From assembly GCF_963678635.1 (NCBI RefSeq), contig NC_087065.1, positions 61,158,754 through 61,222,753 on the forward strand: 64,000 nucleotides of DNA. Reading direction: 5' to 3'. The notes under the pieces were generated by a model, which was given only the letters and a program-made list of their open reading frames with translations, did not search any database and was not told where the DNA came from. Made by a program: the position numbers and the translations under genes. Below are positions 20,650 through 33,073 of this stretch, piece by piece (position 1 is the first letter of the stretch; the number at the start of each line of letters is the position of its first letter). This DNA is from Symsagittifera roscoffensis. Its lineage: Eukaryota; Xenacoelomorpha; Acoela; Convolutidae.

Positions 20650-21380
20650 AAAAAGTAACACAGATATTTGTAGTTATTCAGTACTAGTTCAATAAGGAAG
20701 GTTTTACTCTGTCAGAGAGAGTCGTAAGTGCTGAGTTCTTGCGATTTCCATTCGAAGAGGTAGACCAGGAAACTGTTCTCGAGTTTTCAATGCGAAAGTC
20801 CGGAGTGAGATAAATTATAATGATGTGAGGAGACTGGGCGAGATTTTTGTATTTCAATGACGTTTTTCTCAAAAACGTCTTTGTTGTGCTAAAACGTTCC
20901 ACGACAATGACGCTTCCACAACAAACGTATTGCTTTAAAAACAATCGAGAATCATTTGCTGTGCAATAAACAACGTACTGTCTTTGGTAGCGTTACTTTT
21001 ATGTGAGAGGTTTCTATACCTTTTCAGGCTCTTTTTCTTATTAATTAATTCGAAAAATAGTTCACACTGGAACCACAACCAGCAAACTTTAGATTGGATG
21101 ATAGCGTGGTTTCAGCGCGATAGTATAGGTCGCCTTTAGAGCATGCTCAGGACCTCCTAACTGATATTTGAAGCCAGTTGCGAGAAATTTTTTTTTGAGG
21201 GCTTGTTATGAGAAAAAAAATTATCTGGAGATTTTTTGTCATTTATTCTAAACCTTATAACGCTTATATGACATTGTGACTCAATTTAATATCGTATTAA
21301 TGTTTGCCCATTCATGATAGGCTTAGAATGGAGAATAACTTTTGGTGATCTGTAAAGTTTTGTTATATTCCAGCACAAAA
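20650..21380. other. single-copy flank of the foldback region, unit 1
   Basis: About 700 bp without motif repeats, strongly conserved in unit 2 (25020-25735). The open frames are short and no family is recognised. Confidence 0.5.
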
Positions 21381-21383
21381 ATA

Positions 21384-22128
21384 ACAAGACTGCTCGTATC
21401 AGGGCAAATCCTTGAATGTTCCAACTTCCTTTTGAGTTTTGTGGAGCAGTAATAACAAAAAAAATTAATTGGAATAAAATAAAATAAAATTTTTTTTCTA
21501 AAACTTGAAAGTTTTTTTTTAAAAAAAATTGTCCCCACACACGTCATAATAAGTACTAAGTGATAATTTTTGCTCCTATTAACAAATCAATTATATAAAG
21601 CTTCCTTGAAAAAATTTAGAACGATTTCAAAGACGGATTAAATCTACGGTCTTTAAGGTCTATAGAGCAGTAATAACATGAAAAAAATAAAGATAAAAAA
21701 ATTAATTAATTTTTTTTTTAAATTGAGCTTTTTTTGTTGTAAAAACATCCCCCCACACGTCATATTAAGTGCAAAGTGACACATTTTGCTGCTATTAACA
21801 AATCAATTATGGCATATAAGCTTCTTTGAACCAATTTGGAACGATTTCTAAGGCAGATTTATCTCGCTTACGCGTTAATAGCCCAAAATATATCGCGAGT
21901 TAATTGTCCCATATAGGCCAAAATGGCAATGTTTAAACCCCCATAATTTTACAAAAAAGATCACCCGTAAAAAATTGCTTCAATTTTAAGCTCAGGGTAA
22001 AAATACATTTTTAAAATTTTAAAAAAATTCCGTCAAAAATGGCTACTTAAAATTTCGAAATTTATCTGAAGAAAAAAAACCCACCCCGAGCATAAATATT
22101 CCGTTACTTTCGTTACGAAAGTCGGAAC
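21384..22128 (-). mobile_element. HINE-like repeat, with partial internal duplication
   Basis: Left end CAAGACTGCTCGTATCAGGG; right end ACTTTCG-TTA-CGAAAGT and AGTCGGAAC. The GAGCAGTAATAACA...AACGATTT segment occurs twice (near 21450 and 21670), so the copy is longer than the others. Confidence 0.8.
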
Positions 22129-22419
22129 AATTAGGTGGTTTTGGCAGTAATTATCGAATACAGATACAATTGTATATGCCTCTACTAAGATACGCGTATC
22201 AAGGAAACATTTTTATAATTTATATTTAACCTTTTGAACAATATTTTTATGAAATTATCATGCAATTTAATTAAATAATTTTTTGAATTTAAATTGTTGG
22301 CATTGAAAGTTTTTATGGCGGACAATTTCGCCAAAAAAACCTACGTTAGAAACGGTCAAATTCGTTATTAGGGCTTACAGTAATATTATATGATTGATTT
22401 AAATAAAAGTTTTCGGAAA

Positions 22420-23330
22420 CAGGATTTTCTTAATCCGGGGTAAAAAAAATATGGATTCTGATAAAGGGAATAGGATAACGGGATAAGAACAGTGAACACT
22501 TTTTGCCAATATAAAATTAATATTTTCATGAACAAAATGTGGGCAGTAAGATTTTACAGTTAAAGTTCAACAAGTGGAGGATTTAGGGGGGAGGTGATTT
22601 TATTTAGTTTTTAATTCAAAAATACATTTTTTGGTGGTGGTGTAAGGGAGAGCACACGCCAAAAAAACACGCGCGCGTCAAAATTTTTACAAAGTGGGCC
22701 TAAAAAGGTGTTTTTAGGCCTTTTGTTTTTTTCTGACAAAAAATAGCATGCGGCGCAGAAAATTGCTCAGACTGACATTTCGAAGTAAAATGAAACTCTG
22801 CATTTTTTTAAATTGCGTATGCTTTACGCCTCAGTTAACTTGAAGAGTAACAAGCATTGAAAAAAAACTATCTTTTAATTTTTTCTAGAGTTTTACATGT
22901 TTTTATTTTGTTATTTCGTATATGCTTTGCATGTTTTTTTGCCATCTTTTATATAAAATTTGTTAATATCTTCTCCGAAGCAATTTTGGGAAGAAGACGC
23001 TGGCTTGTTTTATGTTCGATTTTTTAGTTTCCACCCAAATAGAATAGTGTATTTACACGCCAAATTTCAATTCAAACTAAATGGAAGCTCAGAGGGAAGG
23101 ATGTAACCTTTGCAAAATTCCCTTTCACAGGGTATTTCTCTAATTTTGTCTGGTGTGGATTATTTCTCAATGGCGTCTCGGTCAAAATAAGAATTTTCCG
23201 CAATTGGGATTTTATTATGCAGTTAAAGTTCCTAGTTTAATTTTTGTTTCTGCGGTTTTCAAAATATCTATCAAAGAATCTGTTTGGGCATAGTAAGTTT
23301 CGGATAATTCAGACTTATTGTTCCGACTTT
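22420..23330. other. left part of duplication unit 2
   Basis: Repeats the transporter 3' UTR-like text (22486-22570) and a hAT-like MITE fragment (22573-22750), then AT-rich sequence without a gene. Confidence 0.55.
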
Positions 23331-25018
23331 AGTTTTCTCCTAAATCATGTAAGTATTTTTATAAGTCTCACCGTCAGTTTTTTCTTAAGTCGCACAGTTA
23401 GTTTTTTCATAAGTCGCGCCACCCGTTTTTTCTTATGTGTTTTTTCCAAAGTCGCGCCGCCAGACTTCTCCTAAATCGTGCAGTTAGTCTTTATTCAAGT
23501 CGCGCCGTCAGTCGTTTCCTTTTTAGCGCCGCCAGTTTTTTTAGTGAGTCGCGCAAAAGCTGTATGAATGGCGCGATCACAAATTTTTTGCTAAGTTGAA
23601 GACATTGCGATGAGAAAAAGGCTACATATGATCGTAGTCAAAAGTAGGAGAAGAGAGATAACAAGCAAAATATTTGATCATAATATCATATAGATAAAAA
23701 AAGCAAAAGTTGTACAACCAAAATTTAAAAAAGTTGCACACATACAAATCTAATTTTTTTAAAGTAGTTAATATTAATAATTGGGCCTATAAGCTTTTTC
23801 TGACACGAGATAAAGATAATTTTGAGATGACAAAATTATAAAGAAAAACAGATGAACTTTAACTGGCTCAAGGTCTTCTCCCAAATCGTTCCACCAACGT
23901 TTTCTAAGTCGCACCATTAGTCTATTTTTGAGCCGCACAGCTAAAATTTGTCTTAAGTCCCGCCGTCAGTTTTTTCTTAGGACGCGCAGCTTAATTTTTT
24001 GCCTGTTTCAAGCCGTCAGCTATTGCTCAAGACATTTTTTCCGCAATTTTCCGCGACTTAAGAAAAGACTTAGACTTGAAAAGACTTGATTTTTTTAAGT
24101 CGCGGCGTCAGATTTTTTTTAAGTCTCACGATTAGTCTTTTCAAAAATCGCGCCGCCAGTTTTTTCTAAGTCGCGCCACAAGACTTCTCTTAAATTGCAA
24201 TGACTTCTCCTAAATTGCACAAGACGTCTCCTAATTTCTTTATGAGCACTGCCACTAAAAAAAACTTTAATGGCGCGACTTAAAAAAAAAGGTTTACGCG
24301 TCCCAATTTAAGAAAAATCTGATAGCGCGACTTACGAAATTACTGACGGCGCGATTTAAGAAAAAACTGTTGCGACGCTAGTTGAGAAAGACTCTAGAGA
24401 TGCGAATAAAAAAAACAGTAACTGCGCGGCTTACGATAAGACTCTACCGTCATGAGTTTTCCGGCATGACTCTACCGGCATGACAGAAAAGACCGACGGC
24501 TCAATTTACGATTAGAATATAGCGGCGCAATTTAAGAAAAGAAATACGGCATGACTCAAGAAAATGTTTTATTTCTTGCCTATTTGCGCATCTCAGAGAG
24601 GTTTATTCTGTCGCGATGATCGAAAATTGGCAATTTTCAATTGCGCTTGTTGCGCAATCCTTATGTCGCGCCCGTCTCGATGGTTTTTGAGTCGTGCCGA
24701 TCGTGCGCTGAAATTTAAAGAAACTTTGACGACGCTATTTAAAAAGAAACTGAAGGCGCGGCGACCCAAGAAAAAACCGACAGCCCGATGTAGAAAAAAC
24801 TGACGCTGCTACTTGAGAAAAGACTGACGGCGCGATCAAAGAAAAGACTGACGGCGCGACTTACGAAAAGACCGACGGCTCGACTTAGGAAAAGACTTAA
24901 GCCGCGCGACTTACGAAAAGTCCGACGCCGCGACTTAAGAAAAGACTACGGCGTGACCCAAGAAAAGACAGACAGCTCGACTTACAAAAAGGCTAGACTG
25001 CGCGACTTACGAAATCAA
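23330..25018. repeat. foldback-like minisatellite, unit 2
   Basis: Same organisation as 18640-20645: forward motif at 23330-23575 and 23875-24240, inverted motif at 24270-25018. The left side starts abruptly after a GTTCCGACTTT fragment (HINE-like 5' end), so the first ~190 bp of the unit 1 array is absent. Confidence 0.8.
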
Positions 25019-25736
25019 AAAAGATATTTGTAGTTATTCAGTACTAGTTCAATAAGGAAGGTTTTACTCTGTCAGAGAGAGTCGTAAGTGCTGAGTTCTT
25101 GCGATTTCCATTCGAAGAGGTAGACCAGGAAACTGTTCTCGAGTTTTCAATGCGAAAGTCCGGAGTGAGATAAATTATAATGATGTGAGGAGACTGGGCG
25201 AGATTTTTGTATTTCAATGACGTTTTTCTCAAAAACGTCTTTGTTTTGCTAAAACGTTCCACGACAATGACGCTTCCACAACAAACGTAGTGTTTAAAAA
25301 CAATCGGGAATCATTTGCTGTGCAATAAACAACTTACTGTCTTTGTTAGCGTTACTTTTATGTGAGAGGTTTCTATACCTTTTAGGGCGCTTTTTCTTAT
25401 TAGTTAATTCGAAAAAAAATTCACAATGGAACTACTCCAAGCAAAATTTAGCCTGGATTATTTAGCGTGATTTCAGCACGGTAGTATAGGTCGCCTTTAG
25501 AGCATGCTCAGGACCTAACTGATGGTTGAAGCCAGTTGCGAGAAAAAAATTTTTTGAGGGCTTGTTATGAGAATAAACAAATTATCTGGAGATTTTTTTT
25601 CATTTATTCTAATCCTTATTATGTTTTTATGACATTGTGAGTCAATTTAAAATCGTATTAAAGTTTGCCCATGATAGGCTTAGATTGGAGAATAACTTTT
25701 GGTGATCTGTCATGTTTTGTTATATTCCAACTGAAA

Positions 25737-25870
25737 AATAACAAGACTGCTCGTATCAAGGCAAAGCCCTGAATGTTCCAACTGCCTTTTAAATTTTGTG
25801 GAGCATTAATAACAAAAAAAATTAATTGTAATAAAATAAAATTAAAATTTTTTTTTCTAAAACTTGAAAG
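25737..25870 (-). mobile_element. HINE-like 3' fragment in duplication unit 2
   Basis: CAAGACTGCTCGTATCAAGG, AAAGCCCTGAATGTTCC and the following ~90 bp match the 21384 copy. The rest of the element is cut off at the duplication end. Confidence 0.75.
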
Positions 25871-26132
25871 TTCTAAAAACAGGATTTTCTTAATCTGGTG
25901 TTAAAAAAAATATGGGTTCTGATAAAGGGAATTCTTTAAAAGGCTGCATGAAGACGTGTAGATGGAGATATCGGAAAATAATCTTCGGTTTTGTCGCACT
26001 GTTCGTTTGACTTGCCTGTTCGTTCCGTGTGGGAAACATATTGTAGTTTGGAGAACGAAATGTCCTATGAAGTAATTGGTTCTTTTTCTGTGATTAAAAA
26101 TTGTATTCCAAAAGCTTAAAAATTGCGTGTAG

Positions 26133-27258
26133 GCCGGGTTGACCTCCATAGACCGAAAATGCTAATCATATAATTTCATACACTTAGTCTATGGGAAAAT
26201 GCTAGTCATACAAGTTTCATACATTTTTGCAAAATGAGTTTAATCGAATTTCAAAGGTGTTTTATAGTTGTTTTGGTATCGAAATTGGTATCTCTTCATA
26301 AAAAAAGGAAAAATAATGGTATGAAAAAAATGCTACCCATACAATTTCCATATATGGAAATTGTATAATAAGAATTTTTTTTTTAAAATTTTTTTGTGAA
26401 AAAAAAAGCTTTGAACAATCAATTCAACTGCTGGCAAAACATCTAAGCGTTTTTTGGGCTGCTACGACTGAAAACTTTAACTTTTTTTTATTTTTGTTTT
26501 CTGAAAAAAACACTGGTCATACAATTTCCATATATGGAAATTGTATGACTAGCATTTTTTTGATGGCGACGACAAAAATTTTTCTAAGTAATTTTGAAAT
26601 TTCCCCCAAAAATTTTTTGTGTTTTTTTTCAACTGCAAATTGATTTTTGTATTCCAACAAACATTTTTTGAAAAAAAAATATTTGCATGCAAAATTTAAT
26701 TTTTTGTGTGTATAACGTAGTCCTGGATATACTAATATTGGAATTTTTTTCCTTTTCTCTTCGTAACTTTTTTCAAAAACGCTTAAAACTCCTCTTTCTT
26801 TTGTATGACATGTTTTTGTATGCCTTGATCAATGTCTGGTAATTTAAACGTTCAAATTTTAGAAATAATCATCTTTGAAATTTGATGCCAAAATTTAAAA
26901 GTTCACTACTTTCGTTATGTTATTTGCCTGAGACAGAAGTAACACATATCAGGCTGTTTCCAATGGATTGTTAATTCGAGACGGCCAAACCGTTGGTTAC
27001 TACGTTTGAGTAATCAAGGTTTATGTCATTTGTGTTCGGTTACGAACACAACCAAAAAATATTGAAAAACTAAAATGTAAAAAATCAATATTTTTGGTTT
27101 ATGGAAAAATGCTAGTTATACAATTTCCATATATGAAAAAATACTAATCATAGACCTTTCATGCAATTTTCTGTACGTATGGAATTGCATGGAAAGTGTA
27201 TGACTAGCATTTTTCAATATATGGAAATTGTATGACTAGTATTTTTGGTCATCCCGGG
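26133..27258. mobile_element. second copy of the CCGGGTTGACC element, inverted and larger
   Basis: Ends CCGGGTTGACC and GGTCATCCCGGG. The interior matches 9476-10383 in reverse (GTGTTCGGTTACGAACAC, GAGACGGCCAAACC). A perfect 30 bp palindrome CATACAATTTCCATA/TATGGAAATTGTATG lies at 26518-26547, and a similar one lies near 26340. No transposase was seen. Confidence 0.75.
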
Positions 27259-27259
27259 A

Positions 27260-30200
27260 GTACAGTCAACTTTTCTAGTTAATAAAAAGATCATCCTAAA
27301 AAACCAACGTAAAAAAACTTCAACTATTTTGAAGTTTTTTAAGAATTTTGGCCGATGCTTGTCTTTGTTTTGTTTCCTTTTGTGTGTGTAGTTCCATAAA
27401 TTGATTAGCCGTAATGTGGTGACCGATGTCTGGCCTTGAGTCCATAACTATCGATGTTAAGTCTATCGATTGTCCATACCTATTGATTGTAAATCAAAAC
27501 GGTTCACAAACTGCTTAAAACTTGCTCAAACCGCTCATTCAAAAGCAAGCTTCTGAGCATAATCTTCTGGAAAAAAACTCTCAATTAGCTTAAATCTTGC
27601 TTAAATTTGGGCTGGAAACCTCGACTAGTGATAGCATCTTTTTATTGCCGAAAACAGTTATTGGTGATAATTTACGGCAAGATAAAAAGGTTGTGACAAG
27701 ATAGCACGCGCTGTTGATAGAAATTATTTTATATATTGACCCAATTCCTAATTATTAAGAGTTGAAGGCTTTTTTGCTCGACTCTGAACTTTTCTTCAGT
27801 GAAACAAACTAAATTTTTAATAAGAGAAACTTTCTTTTTAATTGAAATTTTTTGCGAGCACTTCTTTTCTGGTATGATCTACGACCTCGCGCAGTCACAG
27901 GCAAAAATATTTTGGCTTCTTCAATCAAACACTTAATCCTAATTTTTGACATACACTATGTGAGACTCAAAAAAGGTTTCAAAAACATTTCATAAACTTG
28001 AGATCATAAATTACCTTCATCCGTAATCTTTTTACTCAAATTCATGATGGTTCGAAAATTGCTCATCTGATATAAATTATGCAAGCTATTTTCCCATTTG
28101 CTAATTACGGTTAGCGTAAGTAGTAATGTGATTAAAATCAAACTGAAGCAATATTAATTTCCAAACGATCTTTTTTGTACTCGAAAATACTTGTTGTTGA
28201 AAGGTTTTCATTACAGGGCCAATTTTGTTATACTAAATTTTCAGAACACGTTTTTTGAATTTAAATTGTTGGCATTGAAAGATTTTATGGCGGACAATTT
28301 CGCCAAAATAACCAACGTTAGGTACGGTCAAACTCTGGTCAAACAATAAAAAAATGATCTTTTTCGTACTCGAAAATACTTGTTGTTGAAAGGTTTTCAT
28401 TACAGGGCCAATTTTGTTATACTAAATTTAGTTTAAAAATTTTTTGAATTTAAATTGTTGGCATTGAAAGATTTTATGGCGGACAGTTTCGCCAAAATAA
28501 CCTACGTAACGTACGGTCAAGAGTTCAGGTTCAAGTATATTCCAGAGTTCAGGTTCAAGTATATGGGGTCTTAATCAGCTGCTGAAATTCCGCAACTTAC
28601 AAAATATTTTTATGCAAATACTAACTCAGCCCAAAGCAATGATAGAGGAGAACACTTGATAACGATTGCTCGATTGGATAAAACTTACTTTTTTGCTGAT
28701 TCTTTGGGTCAAAAGAGATCAACCTACTCCTTAATGACAAAAAAGTACCGACAAACGGTTCCGCGAAAACTACAATAAAACTGATAGTATGTGTGAAATT
28801 TTTGCAATTTCTTGAGCTTTTCTTCTTTTTAAATTTTTTCAGAAGAACTTGAATAACATTAAGGATGTGCATGTTTTGAATTTGTTCAAAAAATTTTATG
28901 TTCAAATGCGTTTTTTATGCTTAAGATTTTGCAGTAAATACATTATACGATGCAGGATGCAGTGAATTGTTTATTTAATTATGTAACCCTTCAAATTTTT
29001 TTAATTTTTTTTAAAGAAGCACCTTAGGAGCTAATTTTTGGTGAAACACACAGAGCATGATGATGGAATATAATTATTGTTAATTTGAACGAATTAACAA
29101 AAAAGTAAATAAATTTACGTAAATTTCAACCAACTTCTAGTAAACTGAGTAGAGTTCTGAAACATTTACTCTGAGAAAGATGGGAAAAAATTAACATAAC
29201 AAATATCAGACACAAAAAAATTTAGAAAACTTTATTTTGTCGGTCTAAATTTTTACCAGGGCAAAGCAAATGACGAACTTGAAAGTTAAAATTTTTTTTG
29301 GATAGTTCAAAAATTTCAAAAGTTTTCAAATGATTGGAATCCAAATAATAAAGGAGAACGGAAATTAATCGTAGCAAAAATATGAATGAATAAAAAAGTA
29401 TTTCGAGGAAAAATGAAAACTCGATCAGAAGAAAAAAATTTGATTTGTGGAAACTTATAAAATTTTGCTTTTTGATATCATAGTTCCAATGAGAAGTCCA
29501 AGCAGTTTTGATTGGACGTGTTTCACTTTAAAATAAAAACTTGATTTTTTAATCTCTTAAAAAAGCAATTCAAGCTTCAATAATTCCGTAGGAAAGTGCT
29601 AATATGCATCTGTTAGATAATTGTGTGAAAATTAGGTGATTAAAAAAATAAGCTATAAAATAACTAATAAAAGGGAGCTGTCATCCTTTCTCCAGATAAT
29701 CTGGGGGAAAAGGATTAAGTGGGGTATAAAAGCAATCTACCGTAATGAGCAGTCAAATTTCCGCTGATATACCGTAGAGCAGAATAACTAAACTGTCAAA
29801 CATAATCCCCTCTTGAAAATTTTCCCCAGATAACCTGAGGGAAGATAAATAAGATGAAATGAGTATTTATTAGATTTTGAAAAAATTGTTCTATGATATA
29901 TTAGTTTACGTTCGAATACTCTAAATCAAAACTTACCATTTGAAACTTACCACTCAGTTTTTTTTCCAGTTTTTCAAGACAAAAATGTTTTATCAAGACA
30001 AAAATGATTTTTTTAGAATAAAAACACATTTTCAAGTGAAGCTTGAAAATTTTTTTAAGATTTTCCCAAATTTATTCTCTGAAATTTACCAAACTGAAGT
30101 TTTGTAAGAAGCGAAGTTCTTAACAAATCTCAAATCGTAAGAGTTACCTAAGAAACGCGTGTATAGGCAAAACTTTTTGACACTTACCATTTTACCATCT

Positions 30201-30485
30201 TAATACGTAGCAAAAACTACAACCTATCGTATTAAATTGAAGGTCTTTTACTAAATCATAGAGAAATCTATACACTATCTCAATAGATGGAAACTTTGGG
30301 TGCTGAGAATATTTTCTGAAACTTACCATCTTACCATCTCAAACCTTGTATCTTAATGCATGGCAAAACCTATGACCTATCTTAATACATGTGAAATCTT
30401 TTTCCCATCTTGATACCTAGCTTGCAGACCGAATGTTCTATTCCCTATCTTAAAACATGGGGGTCTTGCAAACAGTAAATGCTTA
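27260..30485. other. AT-rich spacer
   Basis: No gene recognised. A direct duplication of about 175 bp (28167-28340 and 28341-28520, sharing CTCGAAAATACTTGTTG and TTATGGCGGACA) is present; part of it also occurs at 22275-22350. A.G-rich stretches near 29690 and 29820 share CCAGATAA.CTG.GGGAA. Confidence 0.5.
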
Positions 30486-30488
30486 GAA

Positions 30489-30695
30489 AGAGTCATCATT
30501 CTCATTAACCAGAGCAGGCAATATGTCACACCGCTGACCCAGGACCTTGTCCCCAGACCTGGTGGCAGGCACGAGATCCGAGAGCGGCAGCTGCTACAAA
30601 ACGTGATACAAAAACCGCAAAAAAAACCAATTGGCTACAAGAAAGACCGCAAAAAAGTTGCGAAAAACTCAAAACTTGTACATTGTATAGTATAA
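30489..30695 (+). CDS. orphan candidate terminal exon of an unknown gene
   Basis: A GC-richer island in AT-rich DNA keeps one open frame for 68 codons after a possible acceptor (TGCTTAG at 30480-30486) and stops at TAA 30693. An AATAAA follows at about 30720. The product is hydrophilic, with a segment VTPLTQDLVPRPGGRHEIRE and a Lys-rich C-terminus. The first two bases after the acceptor (30487-30488) would complete a split codon. I recognise no family and no upstream exon, so it could also be a fragment of a processed copy. Confidence 0.4.
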   Translation, partial: RVIILINQSRQYVTPLTQDLVPRPGGRHEIRERQLLQNVIQKPQKKPIGYKKDRKKVAKNSKLVHCIV

Positions 30696-30719
30696 TGGAT
30701 TTTTTGTTGTAGTTTTTTC

Positions 30720-30725
30720 AATAAA
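30720..30725 (+). terminator. possible poly(A) signal of the orphan exon
   Basis: AATAAA about 25 bp after the TAA of the 30489-30695 frame. Confidence 0.4.
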
Positions 30726-32235
30726 ATATTTTCTCGAAAATTGGGAAAAAAGAACATTCACATAGTATGATGATTACAAGGAGTTCAACTCTCACACCTT
30801 TTTCGTCTATCTTAGTCAAGGAAGCAAATGCCATTTTTGCCATGAAGTTCGAATAATCTTGGTTAATCTTTAAAAAAATCCTGGCTGCTCTTGGCAAATT
30901 CTTGCCAAAGAATCTTGGAAGATATCAAAGAATCTTCAAGAAAATTCAAAGAAAATTGAAGAAAAAAAACAAAAGTAGCTAATTTTTCTAAAAAGACTTT
31001 TGACAATTTGCAAGGAAGATTGGCGATTTTACTTTCAGGATTTTCCAAGATTTCGACAAAATTTTCGACCTTCTTATTGAGGATTAATCTAAAATTTTCT
31101 GAAAAAAAAATTAAAAATTCTCCAGAACTTTCGACTTGAAAACTCAATTGTAAAACACTTAGAAATTAGACTTATTACAGTTTTTAAAAAGTCAAATAAA
31201 ATTATACAATGAAATTATAAACAATCAATGAAATTGTGCGCATAACTAATAATCATCAGAATGAAAATCAGAATAAAAAATTTCAAACTTCTTGGATGAT
31301 TATCAGCCTTGAAGCAATTTTAGGCAAACAGATACAAATAAATCACCAAATTATGCGCATAAGAACCAAGGAAATGAACTAAAAATTATCAGTTTTTGGT
31401 CTAGAAAACATCGCAAATTTCAAAACTTCACAATTAAAGATTTTTGAAAATTCCCAAGGGGAAAAGTTTAGAAAACATCGATGATTTCCAGTTCAATGGA
31501 TAAACAGCACGATCAGTGGCTCTTCTTCCTCCCCCCCACACATCACATAAGCATCGGCTTCATGTTGTAACGAGTGGTGGTTTTACAAGGTTGGGTATGA
31601 AGATAAAATATGTTTGCCATAGCTTAATTAGTCAGCATGTCGAATTTCTTAACACTCCAACAATGTGAACAAAAAATTTAGCGAAAACTTTATAGGAATC
31701 AAATAAAGATTTGGGGTGAAAATGTAGGAAATATCGAACAGTCTCAAATTCAGTATTAAGTCAAAAAAGCAAAGAAAAATGTGAAATTGAAGTTTTGTGA
31801 GAACCCGTGAGTGCCTGTGGAGTAAATATGATCATTTCCGTGAAATGCGAAAAAAAAGTTGGGTAATTTCAAGCATTTTAGGATATTGTGGAACACATGG
31901 ATTTTTGTCGATGAAACTGAAACAAAACAGGTGACCAAACAAAGTCCAACGGATAATATAAGTAGCCTCTAAAAACTTTTGATAACCAAATAGAAACCCA
32001 GAGTTTTTCTCTAGATCAACATCAATAGAGTTGCAATTTTTTTTAAAAAACTTAAAGTAGTTTAGACGCTTAGGTACCTTGGAAAAAGCCGGAATTATTT
32101 TAACTTTTCCTTGTTATCTTTGATAAATCTTCAAGAATCTTCAAGATCTTCGCAAGATTTTCAAGATGACTGGACTTGGGGGACTTATCAGGTCATGACA
32201 AACATATTTGGTCTTCATACTTAAGCTTTTAAAAC
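30726..32235. other. AT-rich spacer with a MITE-related fragment
   Basis: No gene recognised. 31516-31650 shares GGCTCTTCTTCC and TAACGAGTGGTGGTTTTAC with the GGCTCTTTTTCC MITE family. Confidence 0.45.
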
Positions 32236-32241
32236 CAAATA

Positions 32242-32460
32242 GGCTCTTTTCCAGTTCCTCTCACCCCTTGATTTTTCCTGAACTTCAATGTACAAAAGTC
32301 AATTTAAAATGATTATCGTGATAAAAACTGCATTACAACGTGTCAGTGTGAACAGGTGAACAAATTCTTACAACACTTCTTGCATGCAAAACGCCGTGTG
32401 AACAATATTTTTAATTTGTATTTTTACGAGGGGGAGGGGGAGGGAAACTGAAAAAGAGCC
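32242..32460. mobile_element. MITE of the GGCTCTTTTTCC family with 6 bp target duplication
   Basis: 219 bp, starting GGCTCTTTTCCAGTTCC and ending GGAAACTGAAAAAGAGCC. It is flanked on both sides by CAAATA (32236-32241 and 32461-32466). No coding capacity. Confidence 0.85.
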
Positions 32461-32508
32461 CAAATAGTTACACTATAAGGTTGATGTTTGTGTAATCAGG
32501 AAAAAAGC

Positions 32509-32732
32509 GGCTCTTTTCTACCTCCCCCCCTCCCTCATTTCAAAATATTCATTTTCAGAGTTTTTCTTGTTTTATTATGCTTAAATGAGTGATGTTACGA
32601 TATAAAGCATGGCGAACAAACATGTTTACAATAATGAGTTCGTTCACCATGCAAATTTTTGATACGTTAAGGTAATTTTAAAATAATTTTTCAAAGCTGA
32701 AATTCAAATGTGGGGAAAATTGGAAAAGAGCC
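32509..32732. mobile_element. second MITE of the GGCTCTTTTTCC family
   Basis: Starts GGCTCTTTTCTACC and ends ATTGGAAAAGAGCC. The flanks AAAAGC and AAAAGG match in five of six bases. It lies 242 bp upstream of the kinesin start codon, in the presumed promoter region. Confidence 0.75.
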
Positions 32733-32973
32733 AAAAGGCCAAAAGGGCTGCGACGTGTAACGTGTTGCGGTCGAAGCAATGTATTCGGTTAACTTTTCGT
32801 CCTTTGTTTAACTTCGACAAAATACACCGTCAAAAATACAAAAATGCAGTTTATTAAAAACGCACGTTCTTTTTCTCAAATAAAATTTATCGACAACTAA
32901 GTATTCATTGGATAATCAAAACAGCAACCAAGTCATCTTTTTATTGTTTTTTGTATTTTTTAACACCTCTACA

Positions 32974-33073
32974 ATGGGCGGCGAGGCCGTGAGTGTTCGT
33001 GTCCTCGCCCGAATCAGACCAATCAACAAAAACGAAGAGAAAAAGGGCGAAAAGAGTGTAGTTATTTTCAAAG
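32974..33073 (+). CDS. kinesin exon 1
   Basis: ATG to donor GTAGAC, phase 1. Encodes [20 protein letters not shown], the first motor strand with the 'R.RP+N' motif. Confidence 0.88.

Larger units (their letters stand above)
17606..25935. repeat. tandem segmental duplication (two main units)
   Basis: Unit 1 starts in the transporter 3' UTR (AAGAACAGTGAACAC... at ~17607) and runs to about 21490. Unit 2 starts with the same text at ~22486 and runs to about 25875. The minisatellite and the single-copy flank (20690-20940 against 25050-25290) align closely with small indels. A short stretch (GGATTTTCTTAATC...TCTGATAAAGGGAAT) occurs both at 22422-22475 and 25882-25932, marking the repeat junction. 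Both units contain the same HINE-like 3' end, so that insertion predates the duplication. Confidence 0.85.

Noticed and set aside
18640-25018. CRISPR-like array of short repeats
   Set aside because: The units are diverged, lack unique spacers of constant length, flip orientation, and sit in a eukaryotic genome.
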